Assembly: GCA_016185365.1 (NCBI GenBank)
Contig: JACPNP010000028.1
Coordinates: forward strand, 148,269 to 212,268
Reading direction: 5' to 3'
Origin: Terriglobales bacterium
Lineage (GTDB): Bacteria > Acidobacteriota > Terriglobia > Terriglobales > Acidobacteriaceae
Length of the DNA stretch: 64,000 nt
The translations under genes and the position numbers were made by a program. The notes under the pieces are model-generated. The model did no database searches. It was not told where the DNA came from and saw only the letters and a list, made by a program, of their open reading frames with translations. The number at the start of each line of letters is the position of its first letter. Positions within the stretch are counted from its first letter, which is position 1. This document shows positions 45,171 through 52,537 of the stretch, piece by piece.

Positions 45171-45219
45171 GAAGCGTTCTGCTTGCGATAGGCCCATTCC
45201 GGTAGACTTGGGGGAACCG

Positions 45220-45957
45220 ATGGCCGAAGGACAGGCGGGAGCCAACGCGATGGCGGCGATAGCCGGCGCAGTCTCGATGCAGCCCGAAGAGGCGGCGCTC
45301 GTGGCCGAGCTGCGCACCGGCAGCGAGGAAGCGTTCGCCTGGCTGGTCGCCCAGTACCAGCAGCCGGTCTACAGCCTGGTGTACCGCATTTTGAACGACC
45401 CCTCCGACGCGGCGGACACCACGCAGGAAGTGTTCCTCAAAGTCTTTCGCGGCATCCAGCGGTTCAACGGCCAGTCCAGCCTGAAGACCTGGATCTACCG
45501 CATCTCGGTCCATGAGGCGTCGAATCACCGCCGCTGGTGGTCGCGGCACAAGCGGCAGGAAGCGAGCATGGAGTCGCCGATCGGGGGCGACGAGGGTTCC
45601 CTACTGACCCTGGAAGACACGTTGGTGGATGGTGCCTACACCCCCTTTGATGCCTGCATGCATGAAGAGATCCGGGCGCGCGTGGAAGCGGAGTTGCGCC
45701 AGGTGCAGGAGCCGTATCGCACGGCGGTGGTATTGCGTGACATCGAAGGCCTGGCCTATGAAGAGATCGCGGAGGTCCTGGAGATCTCGCTGGGCACGGT
45801 GAAATCAAGATTGATGCGCGGGCGGGAAGCCCTGCGCAAGAGGCTGGCGCCTTTCGTCGAGAAAGCGGGCGCGGAGTTGGGCCTGGAGACGTCCCGCGAG
45901 GACGGCGCCGGCCGCGCCAGCCGATCCCGGAAGAAGGAGGCCGAGACAAAGCGATGA
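45220..45957 (+). CDS. ECF-type RNA polymerase sigma factor
   Basis: 245 residues. Sigma-2 region (about 30-100, YRILNDPSDAADTTQEVFLKVF) and sigma-4 region (about 160-215, with YEEIAEVLEISLGTVKSRLMRGREAL) mark an extracytoplasmic-function sigma. The ATG at 45220 has GGGGGA upstream. It overlaps the anti-sigma start by 4 bp (ATGA), a classic sigma/anti-sigma operon. A TAGACT box (45203-45208) stands 11 nt before the ATG. Confidence 0.95.
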   Translation: MAEGQAGANAMAAIAGAVSMQPEEAALVAELRTGSEEAFAWLVAQYQQPVYSLVYRILNDPSDAADTTQEVFLKVFRGIQRFNGQSSLKTWIYRISVHEASNHRRWWSRHKRQEASMESPIGGDEGSLLTLEDTLVDGAYTPFDACMHEEIRARVEAELRQVQEPYRTAVVLRDIEGLAYEEIAEVLEISLGTVKSRLMRGREALRKRLAPFVEKAGAELGLETSREDGAGRASRSRKKEAETKR

Positions 45958-46619
45958 CATGCCAAGAAGCGAGAACATTATTCTCTAATTATCTGGATGG
46001 ACGATTGAACGGGGTGGAGATGCAAGGCATCTCGCAGCACCTGGATGTGTGTGTGGCCTGCGCGCAGGCGTACCAGTCACTGGGACGGACGCAGGCCCTG
46101 GTGGCTTCGATCGGCCGCCGGCCGGCGCCGCCGGACCTGGCGCTGCGTCTTCGCGTGGCCCTGTCCCGGGAGCGCAGCCGCTCCATGCGCAGCCGCTGGG
46201 AGAGCGCGGTGGTGCGCGCGGAAAATCTGGTCAATGCCTTCATGTTGCCGGCCACGGCCGGCGTGGTGACATCCGTTCTCCTGCTGGGGATCTTCGTGGG
46301 CTTTTTCGCCGGACCGCGCAACGTTCCCTACAGCCAGGATGTGCCCACATCGCTCTACATGCCGCCGCGACTGGCGTCATCGCCGTTCCTGGACAACATC
46401 GCGTTGGATTCGGACGGCCCGGTGGTGATCGAAGCCGATGTGAACCCAAGCGGCCAGCTCGAGGATTACCGCATCATCTCCGGCCAGGACAACGAACGCG
46501 TACGCAAACAATTGGACCGCTCGCTGCTGTTCACGGTGTTCGAGCCGGCCATGTCCTTCGGCCAACCGGCCCGGGGCAAAGTGGTGATCTCATTCTCCAG
46601 CGTGAACGTCAAGGGATAA
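45954..46619 (+). CDS. anti-sigma factor with zinc finger and TonB-like C-terminal domain
   Basis: 221 residues. N-terminal anti-sigma domain with C3...H29-x3-C33-x2-C36 (HLDVCVAC) zinc signature, a transmembrane helix (about 98-118), then a periplasmic domain whose ending (VVIEADVNPSGQLEDYRIISG ... FEPAM) resembles a TonB C-terminal fold. It should hold the upstream sigma factor inactive and release it on an envelope signal. Confidence 0.88.
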   Translation: MTCQEARTLFSNYLDGRLNGVEMQGISQHLDVCVACAQAYQSLGRTQALVASIGRRPAPPDLALRLRVALSRERSRSMRSRWESAVVRAENLVNAFMLPATAGVVTSVLLLGIFVGFFAGPRNVPYSQDVPTSLYMPPRLASSPFLDNIALDSDGPVVIEADVNPSGQLEDYRIISGQDNERVRKQLDRSLLFTVFEPAMSFGQPARGKVVISFSSVNVKG

Positions 46620-46721
46620 CCCCTGCGCCGGTCCCTGAGTCTTGGACGACGGGAGGATTGCGCGCTGTTCCGTCGCACCGTACACTGAATACTTCCCGCA
46701 AGGAATCCTAAGGAGGCGTTT

Positions 46722-48323
46722 CTGGTCCCCTGTCCGTTCCCTGGCTTCGCGCGCCGCATCGCGCTGGGCGCAATCTTCATGGTCAGTCCGATCCTGGCCT
46801 GCGCGCAAGAGGCTCCGCCCGCGCCGGCAACCCCTTCTTCCCCGACTACAGGTGTCGTTTCCAAGGTCTCGCTGGAGACCAATGAGGCCCTGTTCGCCGT
46901 GATGGCGGCCCTGAATCAGTGCGGGTACGACGCCGAGTTGAACTCCTCCACGCCGTTGCGGGCCACGATCCGCGACGAGGTCCAGGGCATGGCGCAGGCA
47001 TCGACGGAATCGATCCTGGCCAAGGATGCCGTTTGCAATTTTGTGAGGGCACACAAACAGACGGACCCGTCCAAGGAACTGTCACAGTACATCTCCCTGG
47101 CGCTGCATCTCACGCCGCCGCCATTCTCGTTGACGGTGAAACAGACGGACTTGCCGCCGGACGCGCTGGACCTGGTCGGACTGCTTCCCATATTGCAAAA
47201 CTTCCATGACGCGGCGGGACTGCATCGCGTCTGGCAGAAGCATCAGAACGATTATGACGGACTGATCGCGCGCCTCCATGATCCGGTCGCGGACATGATC
47301 TTCCACACCGACCTTTACCTGAAGCTGGCCTTCAGCGGCTATGCGGGGCGCCATTTCCTGGTGTTCGTGGAACCACTGGGCGCGCCCAGCCAGGTCAATG
47401 CCCGTAATTATCGTGACGATTATTTTCTGGTGATCACGCCGGGCAATGATGCCGTCCGCATGGAAGAGATCCGGCACACGTATCTTCACTATGTCCTGGA
47501 CCCGCTCGCGCTCAAGAGCGCCATGGCGGTGAAGCGCCTTGATCCCTTGCGCGAACTGGCCTACCGCTCGGCGCTCGACAACAGCTACAAGCAGGATTCG
47601 GCTCTACTGGTGATCGAGAGCTTGATCCGCGCCATCGAGGCGCGGAACCAGCCGCGGATCCAGCCGATGGAAAGCAAGGACCCCAAGAACATTGAGTCCG
47701 CGCGTGCGGCGGCGGCCCAAACCGCCATGGAACAAGGTTTCGTTCTGGCCGGCTATTTCAATGAGGCGTTGCGCGAGTTCGAGAAAGACCCGGTCGGCAT
47801 TCGCGACGCTTTCAGTGACATGCTGCGTGCCATCGAGGTCCCCGCGGAGTCGAAGCGGATCTCCGCCATTACCTTCAGCCCGACTTCGGCCAGCGAGATC
47901 TTCCGCGCACCGCGCACGCGGGAGGTGAAGTTGCTCGACCTGGCCGAAGAGCGGTTGAAGGCCGGCGATGGGCCCGGCGCCGCCAAGCTGGCCAAACGGG
48001 TCATCGATGAAAAGATCCCGGATGAAGACCCTGGGCGGGCGATGTTCGTGATGGGACGGTCGGCCACGCTCGAGCGGAACATCGACGGCGCGCAGATGAT
48101 GTTCGAGCAAGCCATCGAATTGGCCAGGGAGCCGCGCACGGTGGCCTGGTCGCATATCCACTTGGCGAGGATATTAGATCTACGCTGCAACCGCGACGCC
48201 GCCCTGGCGCATTACAAGGCCGCGTTGGGGACCGCGCAGATCACCCCTGACATCAAGTCGGCCGCCGAAAAAGGCGTTGCCGCCGCGCCTGCCGGGCGGT
48301 GTGAGGACAAAAAGGATAATTAG
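46722..48323 (+). CDS. probable lipoprotein with C-terminal TPR region; CTG start
   Basis: 533 residues if started at CTG 46722. This start is chosen because AAGGAGG lies 5 nt upstream and it yields a typical signal peptide: basic RR, then IALGAIFMVSPILA, and C27 in a lipobox-like ILAC. The frame closes at 46686 (TGA) upstream and no ATG/GTG/TTG lies between; an ATG at 46779 would remove the basic n-region and has no Shine-Dalgarno sequence. The mature part has no known catalytic motif. TPR-like helices occupy the last 120 residues. Likely periplasmic, in the sigma/anti-sigma transcription run. Confidence 0.75.
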   Translation: MVPCPFPGFARRIALGAIFMVSPILACAQEAPPAPATPSSPTTGVVSKVSLETNEALFAVMAALNQCGYDAELNSSTPLRATIRDEVQGMAQASTESILAKDAVCNFVRAHKQTDPSKELSQYISLALHLTPPPFSLTVKQTDLPPDALDLVGLLPILQNFHDAAGLHRVWQKHQNDYDGLIARLHDPVADMIFHTDLYLKLAFSGYAGRHFLVFVEPLGAPSQVNARNYRDDYFLVITPGNDAVRMEEIRHTYLHYVLDPLALKSAMAVKRLDPLRELAYRSALDNSYKQDSALLVIESLIRAIEARNQPRIQPMESKDPKNIESARAAAAQTAMEQGFVLAGYFNEALREFEKDPVGIRDAFSDMLRAIEVPAESKRISAITFSPTSASEIFRAPRTREVKLLDLAEERLKAGDGPGAAKLAKRVIDEKIPDEDPGRAMFVMGRSATLERNIDGAQMMFEQAIELAREPRTVAWSHIHLARILDLRCNRDAALAHYKAALGTAQITPDIKSAAEKGVAAAPAGRCEDKKDN

Positions 48324-48368
48324 AGATTGAACATCGTGCCGGTTCGGAACCGGAAAAGGAGAACCCGT

Positions 48369-49208
48369 ATGAAGCGGACCATGATGACGTTGGGATTGTG
48401 CGCCGGTATCGCAGCAGCCGCGCAAGGACCGAACCCAGCTCCGACCCCGGACCTCGGGACCGGCAGCTCGACCGGCACATTCCGTATGGAAAGCCCCAAG
48501 CCGCCGGCCAACGCGAAGGCCCAGCCCATGGCCAAGAGCACCGAAGAACTGGCGGAATTCAATTCCGTACGCACCCTGGCGCAGACCGACCTGGCCGGGG
48601 CCGAGACCGCGGCGGCGGGATTCGTCCAGAAGTATCCCGAGAGCGAGCTTAGGGCCAACCTGTATTCCACCATGTTGCAATATGCGTATTCAAAAAATGA
48701 TGCGGATCGCGCGCTCCGTTTCTCGGACAAAGTGATTGCGATAGAGCCGGAGAACACCGTGGCCCTGGTGCTTTCCGCCACGATCTTCGCCGAGCGCACG
48801 GAAGATACTGATCTGGACCGCGATGAGAAGCTGGCCAAAGGGCTGGAACGCGCTGATAAGGCCATCAAGACGATCGACACCGGTTTAGTGCTTGATGCGC
48901 GCGCCACGCCCGAGCAGGTCCAGGGCGTAAAGTCCATGCTCATTTCCATGGCTCATGGGGCCATGGGGCAGATCGAGAGCATCAAGAAGGACTACGTCGC
49001 CGCCGAGACCCATCTCAAGTCTGCTTCCGACGTCCGGCAGGATGCGATGACCCTCTATCGGCTCGCCGTGGCCCAGCATATGCAGAAAAAATTCAAGGAT
49101 GCCCTGGCCTCAAGCGATAAGGCCATCGCGGCGGCCGAGGCGGAAAATAACGCCCAGGTCCTGGAACTGGCCCAGAAAGAAAAGGGGATACTGGAAAAAG
49201 CGAAATAA
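48369..49208 (+). CDS. exported TPR protein (paralogue 1)
   Basis: 279 residues with a signal peptide (KRTMMTLGLCAGIAAAA) and TPR-like helices (RTLAQTDLAGAETAAAGFVQKYPESELRANLY, and later copies). ATG at 48369 follows AAGGAGAA. The next gene is a paralogue in tandem with the same layout. Likely a periplasmic scaffold. Confidence 0.82.
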   Translation: MKRTMMTLGLCAGIAAAAQGPNPAPTPDLGTGSSTGTFRMESPKPPANAKAQPMAKSTEELAEFNSVRTLAQTDLAGAETAAAGFVQKYPESELRANLYSTMLQYAYSKNDADRALRFSDKVIAIEPENTVALVLSATIFAERTEDTDLDRDEKLAKGLERADKAIKTIDTGLVLDARATPEQVQGVKSMLISMAHGAMGQIESIKKDYVAAETHLKSASDVRQDAMTLYRLAVAQHMQKKFKDALASSDKAIAAAEAENNAQVLELAQKEKGILEKAK

Positions 49209-49306
49209 GAGAGGACGCCCGGCGGCCTTACAATGTGTCCGCTTGCCGGGTCCGATCTGTTTTCCGCTTCAAGAAAGTGATTCGCGGTCTGACAGGAGAG
49301 ATGAAC

Positions 49307-50140
49307 ATGCGGCGCATTGTCGCGATGGTACGTATCCGCTTCTTGATCGCTACCGTTTGTCTCGGCTGTTCGCTGATCCTCGCCGCCCAGGACGCGCCGC
49401 CCACCGGCGAGCCGCAGGCCAGGACGCAAGAGGAGTTGGACGCTTACCTGGCCGCGGTCGGCCAGCAGGACTTGGCCGCGGCGGAGGCCGCCGTGGACGC
49501 CTTTGCCACGCAATTTCCGGACAGCGCGCTGAAAGCCACGGCTTACGTCCAGATCATTCAGAGGCTGCAAGCGGCGAACAAACCCGAGAAGGTCATCGAG
49601 CTGGGAAGGAAGGCCATCGCGGCGGACCCCAAGAACGTGCTCGCATTGGCAGTAACGGCCAACACGCTCGCCGAGAACTCTGACAAAGCAGCGGACCAGT
49701 CGGCGCGCTACGACGAAGGCTTGAAAGACGCCGACGCAGCCATCGAGGTCATCAACGGCGGGGGATACATCACCAGCGCCCCGGAAGACCGATTAGCCAG
49801 GATCAAGAATGCTTTGTTGATCACCGCTTATGGCTCGAAAGGCATGATCTACACCAAGCGCGATGACAGTGTGAACACGGAGATCGCGCTGAAGAAAGCG
49901 GTGGAACTCAACCAGGCCTCCCCGGATCCGGCCACGCTGATGCGTCTGGCCGTGGCCCAGGACAAGCTCAAGAAATACCGGGACGCGCTGGCCAACGTCA
50001 CGGCCGCCATCGAGGCCGCCAGGGCGCAAAAGAACAGCCAACTGGTGGCCATGGCGGAGAACCATCGGGTGCGCCTTGCCGCTCTGGTGGCGAAAGAAAG
50101 TCCCACATCGTCAAAGAAGGCCCGCGCCACAAAGAAATAG
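49307..50140 (+). CDS. exported TPR protein (paralogue 2)
   Basis: 277 residues from the ATG at 49307, which stands 6 nt after AGGAGAG (an ATG at 49301 would overlap it). Signal peptide (RRIVAMVRIRFLIATVCLGC, LILAA), then TPR-like helices matching the preceding gene: EELDAYLAAVGQQDLAAAEAAVDAFATQFPDS corresponds to the TEELAEFNSVRTLAQTDLAGAETAAA region. Both arose by duplication. The Lys-rich tail ends KKARATKK. Unknown role. Confidence 0.82.
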   Translation: MRRIVAMVRIRFLIATVCLGCSLILAAQDAPPTGEPQARTQEELDAYLAAVGQQDLAAAEAAVDAFATQFPDSALKATAYVQIIQRLQAANKPEKVIELGRKAIAADPKNVLALAVTANTLAENSDKAADQSARYDEGLKDADAAIEVINGGGYITSAPEDRLARIKNALLITAYGSKGMIYTKRDDSVNTEIALKKAVELNQASPDPATLMRLAVAQDKLKKYRDALANVTAAIEAARAQKNSQLVAMAENHRVRLAALVAKESPTSSKKARATKK

Positions 50141-50147
50141 ACCGTTC

Positions 50148-50903
50148 ATGTCCATGGCAAGCCCGCCCGATCTCGCCCGGTTGGAAGAGGCCCTCGGGCA
50201 TCACTTTCAACGTCGAGACCTGCTCGAGCGCGCGCTGACGCACAGCTCGCACGCCCATGAGGGCGAAGCGCAATTCGACAATGAGCAATTGGAGTTTTTG
50301 GGAGACGCCGTCCTCGGGTACGTGACCAGCCGTTACCTGTTCGAACGGTTCCCCGAACACTCCGAAGGCCGGCTGTCCAAGACCAAGGCCCATCTGGTAA
50401 GCACGCGCCACCTCGCCGGCGTTGCGCGCGAGTTGGGTTTCGGAGACCACCTCCGGTTGGGCCGGGGCGAGGAGCTGAGCGGCGGCCGGGAAAAGACCGC
50501 ACTGATGGTCGACGCGCTCGAAGCCACGTTGGCCGCCATGGTCCTGGACGCCGGCATGGAGCCGGCCCAACGTTTCATTTTGTCCCGCATCGTGGAGCCG
50601 GAACTTTCACGCCTCGAGCAGCATCCAGATAGTTCAAGGGCGCTGGAAGACCACAAATCACTTCTCCAGGAGTGGACCCAGTCCCACGGCTACCCTCAGC
50701 CTGATTACCGCGTCATACAGGAAGCGGGTCCGGACCACAAGAAACACTTCACGGTGGAATTGCGCGTTCAGAATGAAAACGGCAACAATGAGATTGTCGA
50801 GCGGGGCGAAGGCCCGACTAAAAAGCGCGCCGAACAGCAGGCCGCGCAACATGCACTGGACGCATTGAAACAACGGCCGGGAGAGATACGTACACAAGAA
50901 TGA
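50148..50903 (+). CDS. rnc: ribonuclease III
   Basis: 251 residues. The signature NEQLEFLGDAVL holds E and D catalytic residues, and DALEATLAAMVLD carries the second acidic pair. A dsRNA-binding domain covers about 175-242 (EAGPDHKKHFTVEL and KKRAEQQAAQHAL). It processes rRNA and other structured RNA. No clear Shine-Dalgarno sequence; its 3' end overlaps lepB by 4 bp. Confidence 0.96.
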   Translation: MSMASPPDLARLEEALGHHFQRRDLLERALTHSSHAHEGEAQFDNEQLEFLGDAVLGYVTSRYLFERFPEHSEGRLSKTKAHLVSTRHLAGVARELGFGDHLRLGRGEELSGGREKTALMVDALEATLAAMVLDAGMEPAQRFILSRIVEPELSRLEQHPDSSRALEDHKSLLQEWTQSHGYPQPDYRVIQEAGPDHKKHFTVELRVQNENGNNEIVERGEGPTKKRAEQQAAQHALDALKQRPGEIRTQE

Positions 50904-51712
50904 TGGCAGAGACCGAAAACACCACCGTGCTGGAAGAAGCGCCGGTCGAGACTCCCGCGCCGCCGGAAGAGCCGGCGAAGCCACGCGAGGGCTGGCTGAC
51001 CAGCCTGCAATCGTTGTGCGGCACGGTCTGTATCGCTCTGTTCGTCATCACCTTCCTTGTGCAGGCATTTCAGATCCCTTCGGAATCCATGCAGTCCACA
51101 CTGCTGGTCGGCGACTATCTGTTGGTGGACAAGGTGGAATTCGCGCCCTCCGCGCGCTGGCTGCCGCTGCCTTACGAGCGCATCCAGCGCGGCGACATCA
51201 TCGTGTTCAAGTATCCGGTGGACCCCAACCTTCATTTTGTGAAGCGGGTGATCGGCCTGCCGGGCGACCGCATCCGGCTGGTCCGTGGCCACGTGATCGT
51301 GGATGGCCAATGGCTGAAGGAGGATTACACCCAGTTCAAGTCCGCGGCTCCTGACCCGTTTCGCGATTTCTTTCCTAACACCCGCGGCGTGACGCCGTTG
51401 TCGCATCCATCGTTCGTCTGGCTGAACGAATTCCCGCAGTGGGTCCGGAACGGCGATCTGGTCGTGCCCGAGGGCCATTACTTCGTGCTCGGGGACAACC
51501 GCAACGACTCCAGCGACAGCCGTTACTGGGGCTTTGTGCCGCGGGAGAACATCATCGGGCGGCCCCTGATGATCTACTTCTCCGTGGGCCAGGCCCCGGC
51601 CACGGCCCAAGCCGCGCTCGCGGCGAATGATAAAATCGACTCTTTGACGGGCCGGATCGCATCCTGGCCCTCCAGCATCCGCTGGAAGCGGACATTCCGC
51701 TTCGTCAAATAG
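50900..51712 (+). CDS. lepB: signal peptidase I (first copy)
   Basis: 270 residues; removes signal peptides from secreted proteins. The N-terminal helix (about 41-58) anchors it. Catalytic Ser S63 (IPSESM), Lys K115 (HFVKRVIG), and the box GDNRNDSSDSRYWG are present. It is translationally coupled to rnc (ATGA) and followed by a second copy. Confidence 0.96.
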   Translation: MMAETENTTVLEEAPVETPAPPEEPAKPREGWLTSLQSLCGTVCIALFVITFLVQAFQIPSESMQSTLLVGDYLLVDKVEFAPSARWLPLPYERIQRGDIIVFKYPVDPNLHFVKRVIGLPGDRIRLVRGHVIVDGQWLKEDYTQFKSAAPDPFRDFFPNTRGVTPLSHPSFVWLNEFPQWVRNGDLVVPEGHYFVLGDNRNDSSDSRYWGFVPRENIIGRPLMIYFSVGQAPATAQAALAANDKIDSLTGRIASWPSSIRWKRTFRFVK

Positions 51713-51763
51713 ACTTCCATCGTGGGCCGGGATTCCGCGCCATGATGGCCGGAATGAGTCACC

Positions 51764-52537
51764 TTGGCCAAACCAAAGATCCTAAAAGCCGATTCCCCGA
51801 AGAAGCCCGAACCTCCCAAAGAGACATGGATGGAGTTCATCGCCTCGACCGCGACCATCTTCGTGATGGGACTGTTCATCGTCACGTTCAACTTTCAGGC
51901 GTTCGAGATCCCGTCCGGTTCGATGATCAAGACCCTGCTCATCGGCGACCATCTGTTCGTCGATCGCACCACGGCGGCTCCGCCCGCTCAATGGATGCGT
52001 CCCGTGATCCCGTATCGCGACATCCAGCACGGCGACATCATCGTGTTCATTTCGCCCGTACAACCGGGTTTGCACGTGGTGAAGCGCATTCTCGCCGTCC
52101 CCGGCGACCGATTACGGTTGCGGAATGGCGTTTTATTCCGCAACGGACAACAGGTGGATGAGCCGTATGTCATACCACCGTCGTCCTATGATCCTTACCG
52201 CGATGACTTCCCTTCACTGCCGCTGGAATTCGGCGGCGATCCAGCGTGGTCGCGCGATCTGGCCAACTATGTCAAAGACGGCGAGCTGGTCGTGCCACCT
52301 GACATGTACTTTGGCATGGGCGATAACCGCGGCGTCTCCTACGACAGCCGCTACTGGGGATTTATCCCGCGCCGGAACATCATCGGCCGGCCCATGTTCA
52401 TCTATTGGTCGTTTGAGACGCCGGAAGATCAATATAAAAAGACCCTGATGTCGGAACGTGTAGGCTGGCTGGTCCATGTCGTCCTGAATTTCTTCGGGGA
52501 CACGCGCTGGAACCGCACGTTGAGGCTTGTGCACTGA
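51764..52537 (+). CDS. lepB: signal peptidase I (second copy)
   Basis: 257 residues with S53 (IPSGSM), K107 (HVVKRILAVPGD) and GDNRGVSYDSRYWG, all intact. TTG start at 51764; no better start is seen. The second copy shares overall layout with the first but differs in the loops around the substrate groove, suggesting divided specificity. It overlaps the AsmA start by one base. Confidence 0.94.
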   Translation: MAKPKILKADSPKKPEPPKETWMEFIASTATIFVMGLFIVTFNFQAFEIPSGSMIKTLLIGDHLFVDRTTAAPPAQWMRPVIPYRDIQHGDIIVFISPVQPGLHVVKRILAVPGDRLRLRNGVLFRNGQQVDEPYVIPPSSYDPYRDDFPSLPLEFGGDPAWSRDLANYVKDGELVVPPDMYFGMGDNRGVSYDSRYWGFIPRRNIIGRPMFIYWSFETPEDQYKKTLMSERVGWLVHVVLNFFGDTRWNRTLRLVH

